Assembly: GCA_030761205.1 (NCBI GenBank)
Contig: JAULJL010000010.1
Coordinates: forward strand, 4,965,001-5,029,000
Direction of reading: 5' to 3'
DNA: 64,000 nucleotides
Source: Fremontodendron californicum
Lineage: Eukaryota > Streptophyta > Magnoliopsida > Malvales > Malvaceae
A program made the position numbers and the translations under genes. Below the pieces are notes generated by a model. It did no database searches, was not told the DNA's origin, and was given only the letters and a program-made list of their open reading frames with translations. Below are positions 57,212 through 64,000 of the stretch, piece by piece. The stretch's first letter is position 1. Each line of letters begins with the position of its first letter.

Positions 57212-57768
57212 TGTCACGGCCCGCGTGAGCCCGCTCTGGACCGTTACGCGCATAGCAGGTCCAAACCAGAATCTGAGTTACATGGAGCATCCTGACCCAC
57301 CGACCAGGCCCAATCCCTGAAGCATCCAGACCAGGCCCAATTCCTGGACCATTCTAGAAGGCCTTAGAAGACAGATTTTACCTGGAGGTTCTAGAAGCAG
57401 TAAAAGATAGTTACTGCCCAACAGTTTTAGCTTATCTAGAACTCTAAGAGATAGAGTTTAAATTTCTTTAGGCCTCTAGATAATGTAATCTTAGCCGTTC
57501 ATTTGTTTAAATCTGAACTGTTGATGTAAGGGGGACTAACTATAAATAGAGGCTTCCCTCAACCTCATTGGTATCATTCAACTCATTTGAGTAATATACA
57601 AGAGCATTGTTCTCTACTCTTTCTTGTTCAGTTTTTCTACTTAGCCCTAGTAACTTTTAGTTACCTGTGCCTTTCTTGAGTGTTAACAGGCTGACTTAAG
57701 CATCCAGAGAAGCGACTTCCAGCCTAAGGCCACACGGTTCGCAGGGCTAAAGTTTCGAGTCTGAGACA
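57212..57768 (+). repeat. 3' LTR of deleted gypsy element
   Basis: Starts TGTCACGGCCCGCG and ends GAGTCTGAGACA. It differs from the 5' LTR by scattered substitutions, more than in the element at 9764-15137, so this insertion is older. Confidence 0.9.
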
Positions 57769-58512
57769 GTTGCATGAACCAACCTAGCTAAGTTCCGGGT
57801 AATATTTAAGTAGTGATTAAAATACTTTCAATAAATAAAATTTTATTTAATTAAAATACTTTTAGAGTAATTCAATTTTTATTTAATTAAAATATGATAT
57901 TCTCAATCGACATGATATAAATATTCGATTCGAAATTTTACGTGCACGACAAGTGCGATTATATTTTTAAATCCAACGATCAGTTTATTAAAATATCAAT
58001 CGTACACAAAATTAAAAAGCATATAAAACTAATTATTTTATACTAGTGTAAATGAATCTCTCCTCGTATATGTATATATACGCATATAAGCTCATTTTTA
58101 ATATACCTACAATGAAATTTTTTCTCTCTAAATGATATTAAGAGACTATCCCATTTTTTTTAATATATTGTAAAGAGTATTGACCAAAAGTTTCTTTAAC
58201 ATAACGTGTATTTTTAGGGTAAATTTGAAAAACATACATTCTATTTGACAATAATTGTTCAATGGTTTAATAGATAAGAATAATTTTTTAAAAAATTAAA
58301 AATTATTAAATAGGAACTTGTAAAGACCAATACACCCTTAATAAAATAAAATGTTTCTCTTTTTTCTCTCCTCTTCCCCCTCCCTTCCCCAATTCTGCAT
58401 TCTCGTTCTGTCCATTTTTCTTTTTTTTTTGGATAAGTGTTAATTGATATATCCAAGAAGCAGAGAATATCTCTGCTACATCAAAACAGAAGAACTAGCT
58501 ACTCAGCTAGCT

Positions 58513-61500
58513 TTACATCAATGAAAGAAAAATAGAGTTGCTTAAGCCCCAATCAGTACAAAGATTAGCATTTACATTATCCAGTTCTAAGTTTTTTAAG
58601 CCTACCAATTTGAATCTGATCTCCTCTTTAATGGTTTCAAAAACCTGCGATGGAGACTTGCATGGACTTTCATGTATCCTTCTATTCCTTTCTTTCCAGA
58701 CGTGGTAAATGGTTGCATTCCAAGCAAGCTTGAGAATAGTTGTAAGCAATGATCTATCTTTGAGCTTCTGCACAGCCCATTCAAGCACATTGTTCCAACT
58801 ACAACTACGTACTTGCAACTGACATGACTGCATTACCTGCAGCCAAACAGATTTGGAGAAGCTACATTCAAAGAACAAGTGATCCCGGGTCTCTTGTTCA
58901 GAGAGGCAAAGCTTGCAATTCACATCTACCTCGAACCCCCAGCTCAGAAGTCTCATGCTTGTAGGCAATCTGTTCAAAATGGTCATCCAGGAAATAAGGG
59001 AATGTTTAGGGATATGATGAGAATACCACAAAAGTCTATCCCATTTAACCTTCTGCTTCTTTGGTCTATGATCCTGCCACACTTTTGCAGCTGAGAATGT
59101 GGTTCCAGGGAATTTCCAAATCCATCTTCCTTCTTGATGGCTAATGAACTGGTTGGCCAATTGCCTCAATTTTAAGAGTTTTTTCCAGGTCCAACTATTA
59201 CCCTGAGCTTCAGTAAGCTCCCAAAATGACCTTTCCTTAAGAACATAAGCATGGATCCAAGCTATCCACAGAGAGCCCGATTTGAAGAACAAGGCCCATA
59301 TATGCTGCAGAAAACATGTCTGGTTCCAAATGGAGAGGTTTTTAATGCCTAGGCCTCCTTCAGACTTTGGGAAACAAATATCTTGCCAGCCCACTCTTGC
59401 CCCTCTTGCAGATGAGTCACTACCAGTCCAAAGGAACCTTGTGAGCAACTGGTTCAACTTATTCAGGACAAATTTTGGCAGTATGAAGTGTCTGGTCCAG
59501 TAATTCTGAATGTTGAACAAAATTGACTGGATGAGCTGAAGCCTGCCAGCATATGAAAGCAACTTAGCAGACCAATTCCCTATTCTTGCTGTCACTTTCT
59601 CAAGAAGAGGAGCGCAGTCCCTTGCTGTCAGCTTCCTAGTGACTAATGGAACCCCCAAATAACGAACAGGTAAGGATCCCAACCTAAATCCAGTAGTTTG
59701 GGAGATCAGCTGTAAAGATTCATCGTTTATGCCTGAAGAGAATAGCTCACTTTTGGCACAATTCAATTGCAAACCTGACATTGAATAGAAGGCTTGAAGT
59801 ATATTTTGAACCCCAGAGATGGATTCCAGATTGCCTTTTGTGAAGATAAGCAAATCATCTCCAAAACAGAGATGAGTAAGGCTAATCTTTTTGCATTTTG
59901 GATGGAATGCAAAAACTCTCATGCTAGCTGCAGTGTCCAAAAGTTTGGAAAGCACATTCATGGATAAAACAAATAAGTAGGGAGAAATGGGATCCCCTTG
60001 ACGAATACCCCTTGCTCCTGGAAAGTAACCAGCTAGCCCTCCATTGATTGACAAAGAAAATCTGGGAGTAGTTAAGCAGCAGCTGATCCATTCAACAAAT
60101 TCCTTAGGAAATCCCATAGCATCAAGAACAGAAATGATAAAATCCCAATTCAAAGTGTCAAAGGCCTTTTGAATATCCACCTTGAGAGCACATCTTGGGG
60201 AGAGAGAGGATCTATTATATCCTCTCACCAGTTCATGGGCCATTAGGATGTTATCTGTAATGCTTCTGCCCTCTATGAAAGCACTTTGATTATGGCTGAT
60301 AAGGGAGCCTAGGTATTGCTTTAGCTTGTTAGCCAGTATAGAAGATATACATTTGTAAACCACTGAACAGCAAGATATGGGCCTGTATTCTTTAATGCTT
60401 CTAGGAGTTTGACTTTTAGGCACAAGAGCAATGATAGTGGAATTGAAAGCTGGGTGAAGGTCACCAGAGTTGAAGAAACTAAGCACAGCAGCTGTTAAGT
60501 CATCGCCCACTATGTCCCAAGAAGTCTTGAAGAAATGAGAAGTGTACCCATCTGGACCAGGTGCCTTATCCCCTTTGATAGCAAACATAGCTTTCTTGAT
60601 TTCCTCCGCAGTCACTTCTTTTTTTAAACTTGCTTGTTCATCTTCAGTGAGGGAAACCTGTAGAAGTTATTCCAGGAATTCTTTGGAGCTACTAGTGACA
60701 TTAGCATCAGCCGTTCCTAGAACTCTGATAAAGTAGGAAACTGAGTTATCAACTATTTGTGAGTATGAATCAAGCCTGTTACCCTCCTCATCATACAACA
60801 CTCTAATTGTATTTCTAGAGTGTTTGGCTGCTACCATCCGGTGAAAGAATCTGGTATTCTGGTCGCCTTCTTGGATCCATTGTACCCTAGATTTTTGCCT
60901 GAAATGACTCTCTTCAGCAAGCTGTAATTCAATGAATTCCTGTGATACTGCTCTTTTCTTTTCAAGTAGAGCAGTGGAGGGATGATCCAGTATAGCAATC
61001 TGAATAGATTCAAGTTCTTTCCTTTTTATCGCCACTTTATCTGAGATACTCCCAAAGTGTGTGACATTAAAATGTCTTAGAACTTGCTTAAGTCGCCTTA
61101 GTTTCTTATAAAGACGAACCATAGGGGTCCCTGAAACCTGTTCCTTCCAAGAGCAATCCACCACCTCCAGAAATTCAGAGTGCCTAGCCCAGTGATTGAA
61201 GAACTTGAAAGGCTTTGGTGGGGAGTGGCTGAGTAAGCATGGCTTCACTAGAGCAGGGCAGTGGTCGGAAATTTCTGGAGCAAGGAATTCAACATAAGAA
61301 TTGGAGAAGCAAGAGAGCCACTCTTCATTAATAAGAACTCGATCAAGCTTTTTAGCAATGAAGCCCTCAATTTGATTATTTGTCCAGGTGAGGAGAGGAC
61401 CAGAAAATGCATGATCAAAGATAGACAGCTGCTGTAGACATTCCCTGAAATCCGTAATATTAGAGTTCAAAGAGTGGGAACCAATAGAGTTAGAACTCTC

Positions 61501-61938
61501 AGAAGGAGAAACAATAGTATTGAAGTCTCCTTCAATCAGCCAAGGGTTATTTGAAATTGAACAGTGGAGGGAATGAAGGTGTCTCCATAAGCTACGTCTG
61601 TCAGATCCCTCATTACTAGCATAAACAGCAGTAAGATAAACTTCATGGTCATTGAGGGTGAATTTACAAGTGATGCTTTGGCTTGTAACTCTCATCAAGT
61701 CCACCTGCAGGTGATTATTCCATAGGAACCAGATCCTACCATTATAGGCTTCTGAATAGTTGTGATAAAGATTCCAACTAGGAAAATTCTTGTCAAGGAT
61801 TTTCTGCATGTTATTCTCCTTGACTCTAGTTTCTAATAGGCAAACTACCTCCACATTCAGACTATTTATCCTCCTAACTATTTCTCTTTGTTTTAGAGGA
61901 TTGTTTAATCCTCTAACATTCCAAAATAAGAAATTCAA
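58513..61938 (-). pseudogene. LINE ORF2: endonuclease-reverse transcriptase, one stop
   Basis: One frame of about 1140 codons interrupted only by a TAA at 60667-60669. The first codon here is TTG (then NFLFWNVRGLNN), where related ORF2 proteins usually have Met. The apurinic-type endonuclease spans about the first 220 codons (NVRGLNN, LLETRVKE, IEGDFNTIVSPSE, SDHCPALV). RT follows with GDKAPGPDGY, YRPISCCSVVYK, LKVDIQKAFDTLNWDF, GIRQGDPISPYLF and catalytic CFGDDLLIF; the usual Tyr or Phe-Ala-Asp-Asp is Phe-Gly-Asp-Asp here. A zinc-binding region with CKLCLSEQETRDHLFFEC comes near the C-terminus. There is no RNase H domain. Confidence 0.9.
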
Positions 61939-62714
61939 TGAGAAGTTAGGGGAGAATTACCTCTCGAGGTAGATATGACTACCATATCTCTCTTGCCTTT
62001 ATCAATTGGCCCTTTCCTCTTGCTTTTCAGAGTTTTCATTAAGTCTGCAACACCAGCAGAGGCTGCTCTAGGTTGTCTGTGGCAACTCGCACTCTCAGTG
62101 GTGTCTCTATGACCAACCGAAACATTGTACTTCTCTGTGTCATCAGTCTGCTCCAAGATAGCAAATCTATTGATAGAACTAGAACTTGCTGTTAATTGGC
62201 CTGCAGCCTGACTGAAAGAGGATTTGGTAATACTACCACTTCTTTTATCACTATCAACAACATCTTGTACATTGCCTGCCTTAGTAGCCTGATCAGTGAA
62301 TTCTTCATGACCCTTGCTACTCTCTTCTGGATAGTAATTTTTATCCTCATGTCCTCTGCAACTTTCTTCTACTCTTCTCCTGTCAGTCTGAACCTTTGGC
62401 ATCCAAACTTTCCCTGTAGCTGCTACAGGTTTTTTGGGACAGAGCTTGTCAATGTGACCAAAAATTTTACAATAAGAACACTTCTGCGGTTGCCAAGGAA
62501 CTTCCACCTGAACTGTAACAACAGTACCATCATTAAGCAACACTTCAATAGTTTGTGGAAGCTCAGAATCAGCCTTAATCTCGACACAGATTTTTGCATA
62601 AGTCAGGCGTTGCTGAGCTGCAGTTATCTTATCCATGTAGAGTGGGATACCAATTGCACTAGCAATATAACTCAATCCCTTCCTTGTAAATAGCTCAAGA
62701 GGGATTCTTTGCCA
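61935..62714 (-). pseudogene. LINE ORF1 C-terminal part
   Basis: The frame opens with WQRIPLELFTRKGLSYIASA and includes a zinc knuckle C-x2-C-x4-H-x4-C (CSYCKIFGHIDKLC), as in plant L1 ORF1 RNA-binding proteins. A variable tail rich in Ser, Lys and Glu follows. An in-frame TAA at 62715-62717 and the lack of the preceding DUF4283-type region show it is a fragment. Its TGA stop overlaps the start of ORF2. Confidence 0.8.
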
Positions 62715-62803
62715 TTAATGAAATAAACTTAATCTCATTCCTCTTTCCTCTGCCTTTCTTCTACCTTGCTGATCCTTTCTCTCAAAAATATTTGCATTCT
62801 CGT

Positions 62804-63283
62804 ACAAACCAAAGAAAACCCAAATTGTTCAACTGGTTATGACATAAAAAATAGTGTTAAAACCTAAGCTCTTCTGTCACAACAATTCCTTTTAACCTGG
62901 AAGCTTGCCTAGATTAAAACAAGTTTTACTTTTAATGTTGAAAAGCTATTCTACACGGATCTATAGTGGGGGGAAAGTGAGCCAAAAAGAGCATGAAAAC
63001 ACAAGTTTTAGCTGATGAAGGAAATTTTGGAATTTCGCAGTTCCTTTCTAAAGCATTTTTGTAAACTTTTAAATACTTAAAATGAACCCTCATCCACCAC
63101 CCACCTTCTCCAGGTCGCCCTAAAGATAGACCTTCTCCTCAGTTAAACTTGTAGTGCTCAGGGTATTTAAGTTTTTATAATTTTTCTCTTATCAATTTTA
63201 AATTTCTTCATTTTTTAAAGTAATTTTTTTATTAAATTATTTAATAATTATTTTATTATTTATGATATGTTTTTTAAATTGAC
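62804..63283. other. Right part of the interrupted MITE
   Basis: Non-coding. It resumes the sequence left at 58406 after the LINE. Bases 63150-63283 form the right inverted arm. Confidence 0.55.
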
Positions 63284-63299
63284 GCGTATTTTTAGGACA

Positions 63300-63905
63300 A
63301 TGTGATACCAAAAGTATTTTTATGACAATGAGAGTATTGATGTGAAGCCACTCGGCTTTTAGAGCTTTTTAAAAGTCATGGGCGGAAATTACTTCAAGGT
63401 ATTATAATAATTTCATTATGTATTTCTTTTTATATTTAAATTGAGGATTTGAACCCAATTTTTGTAGTAAGAGAAACGCACATCAATAAATGAAATGTTA
63501 GGATACAATTTCATCTATATATATGAATGAATATTAATTCATAAGTAAAATAAATTCAATTAAATTAATAAATTATTATCAGGTCAACTAAGATAAATAT
63601 TCGAAATCAAAATATTAAGATAAATATTAATAATAGTATTATTAATCTGAATGCATTTTAAAAATTACTCTTGACATGCATTTATAATTTATTGTAAGGT
63701 ATTTTCATATCTTATTATGAATAATAAAAGTTTTTTTAATATGTTTAATGGTTGTTTCATTGAATGATAAATGTCACTTAATTAGATTTGTTAAAGGGTC
63801 GAGTTATTCTTTCAAGTTTGAAGATCCGTTCGATATTTGGAAGGGTTTGGACAAAAATGTTAGACTCGAAAAATAGGTATGGACAAAATGAAAAACTCAT
63901 TTTCT
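63300..63905. repeat. Dispersed repeat, second copy
   Basis: Direct match to 16438-17035 (GTGATACCAAAAGTA, GAAGCCACTCGGC, GGGCGGAAATTACTTCAAGG), with small indels. Non-coding. Confidence 0.75.
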
Positions 63906-63910
63906 AAGAG

Positions 63911-64000
63911 TCCATTTGGATAGGCGGTGAGATTAAAAACAACGGTGGAGGTGAGATTGGGTACTGTAACGTGAGATTAAAATCAGCGGTGAGATATGTG
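63911..64000. mobile_element. GTCCATTTGGAT element, cut by window end
   Basis: Matches 23713-23822 (GTCCATTTGGAT, GGTGAGATTGGGTACTGTA, GGTGAGATATGTG). It interrupts the hAT-like tail of the preceding repeat and continues beyond the window. Confidence 0.65.

Larger units (their letters stand above)
53624..57768 (+). mobile_element. Ty3/gypsy element with internal deletion
   Basis: LTRs of 559 and 557 bp start TGTCACGGCCCGCG and end in GACA. The primer site TGGTATCAGAGC follows at 54185, and a purine tract GGTGGGGGAGAA precedes the 3' LTR. Flanks GATTG and GTTG look like a target duplication reduced by one base. The interior is only about 3 kb because reverse transcriptase and RNase H are missing. 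Confidence 0.9.
52524..57805 (-). mobile_element. tRNA-derived SINE, split by two LTR insertions
   Basis: Joining 57805-57769, 53623-53571 and 52582-52524 on the minus strand gives about 140 bp. It carries a pol III A-box-like TTAGCTAGGTTGG, a B-box-like GGGTCGAATTCC about 45 bases on, and a poly(A) tail (T run 52524-52536 on the plus strand). Candidate target duplications AAAATACGAT (52515-52524) and AAAATATGAT (57889-57898) enclose it plus about 80 bp of AT-rich sequence. A diverged relative is at about 35765-35850. Confidence 0.6.
52316..58065. mobile_element. GAGGAG-type MITE interrupted by nested insertions
   Basis: The left part starts GAGGAGGAATTCACTTA at 52316 and the right part ends ATGAATCTCTCCTC at 58065. 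The 9-bp flanks ATATATGTA (52307-52315) and GTATATGTA (58066-58074) differ at one base. Compared with the complete copy at 39097-39484, its middle contains a SINE-like element (from 52524), a solo LTR (52583-53570) and a gypsy element (53624-57768). Confidence 0.75.
58407..62792 (-). mobile_element. L1-type LINE
   Basis: Minus-strand element with the end of ORF1, complete endonuclease and reverse transcriptase, a short 3' UTR and a poly(A) (T run 58421-58430 on the plus strand). TGCATTCTCGT is present on both sides (58396-58406 and 62793-62803) as an 11-bp target duplication. The 5' part of ORF1 is missing, so the element is 5'-truncated. The last 75 bp before the duplication (62717-62792) are not ORF1-like. 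Confidence 0.88.
58219..63283. mobile_element. Fold-back MITE interrupted by a LINE
   Basis: The left arm starts GTAAATTTGAAAAACATAC. The right end, reverse-complemented, starts GTCAATTTAAAAAACATA. Both arms share AATAATTATT- and AAATTTAAAA-type text with the element at 19102-19717. An 11-bp duplication GTATTTTTAGG flanks it (58208-58218 and 63286-63296). Its own sequence is 58219-58406 and about 62804-63283. Confidence 0.7.

Noticed and set aside
53624..57768. Endogenous pararetrovirus instead of a retrotransposon
   Set aside because: Paired LTRs, primer site, purine tract and gypsy-type gag and integrase identify a Ty3/gypsy element; no movement-protein or coat-type region is present.
1..64000. 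CRISPR arrays, bacterial operons, riboswitches, rRNA or tRNA genes
   Set aside because: None seen. The regular repeats (97-bp units, hairpin arrays) lie inside transposons and do not have spacer structure.

Overview
This is an AT-rich stretch of plant nuclear DNA, most likely from a eudicot. The evidence is a two-exon UGT85A-type glucosyltransferase gene with a short GT-AG intron, remnants of typical plant genes (a TWISTED DWARF 1/FKBP42-like gene and a RanBP2-type zinc-finger gene), and a dense load of plant transposons. I cannot name the species. No prokaryotic features are present (no operons, CRISPR or IS elements), and I found no tRNA or rRNA gene.

Host genes. Two apparently intact UGT85A-like genes lie about 31 kb apart in opposite orientation: 3770-5286 (+) and 36178-37694 (-). 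A third copy (22963-24355, -) keeps only about the first 66 codons and its leader, and is broken by two insertions around the start codon. The flanks of all three copies are homologous. They look like one segment that was triplicated, with the first copy later partly inverted; one inversion breakpoint falls inside a small MITE. Other host gene traces are broken: a RanBP2-type zinc-finger exon (22-185, -), the first two exons of a TWD1-like gene (49046-49478, +) and an RNase H-like (RVT_3) fragment (38095-38223, +).

Mobile elements, left to right: a nearly intact Ty3/gypsy element (9764-15137, TSD AAAAC); a Tourist-like MITE (about 15947-16332); several hAT-like MITEs with 8-bp target duplications (17251-17541, 20185-20688, 23167-23699, 47322-47886, plus a different family at 40864-41692); a solo LTR (21257-22287, TSD TAAAT); a full-length but mutated Mutator-like element with long hairpin-rich terminal inverted repeats and a perfect 9-bp TSD (30437-35642); a 5'-truncated LINE with an RNase H domain inside an older TIR element (about 40726-44838); a CACTA-like region (45425-46860); a nest at 52316-58065 in which a MITE holds a tRNA-derived SINE that in turn holds a second solo LTR and an internally deleted gypsy element; and an L1-type LINE (58407-62792) inside a fold-back MITE (58219-63283). 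The last 700 bases repeat sequence seen at 16438-17035 and 23713-23822.

How it fits together. The only genes likely to make functional protein are the two UGTs, which would glucosylate small acceptors in the cytosol. The rest records repeated nested insertion and local duplication, and many insertions can be ordered by who interrupts whom. I found no convincing new enzymatic system. The most unusual signals are a 25-base perfect antisense copy of UGT exon 1 in the UGT1 upstream region, the hairpin array in the Mutator-like TIRs, and the inversion scar at the UGT1 copy.
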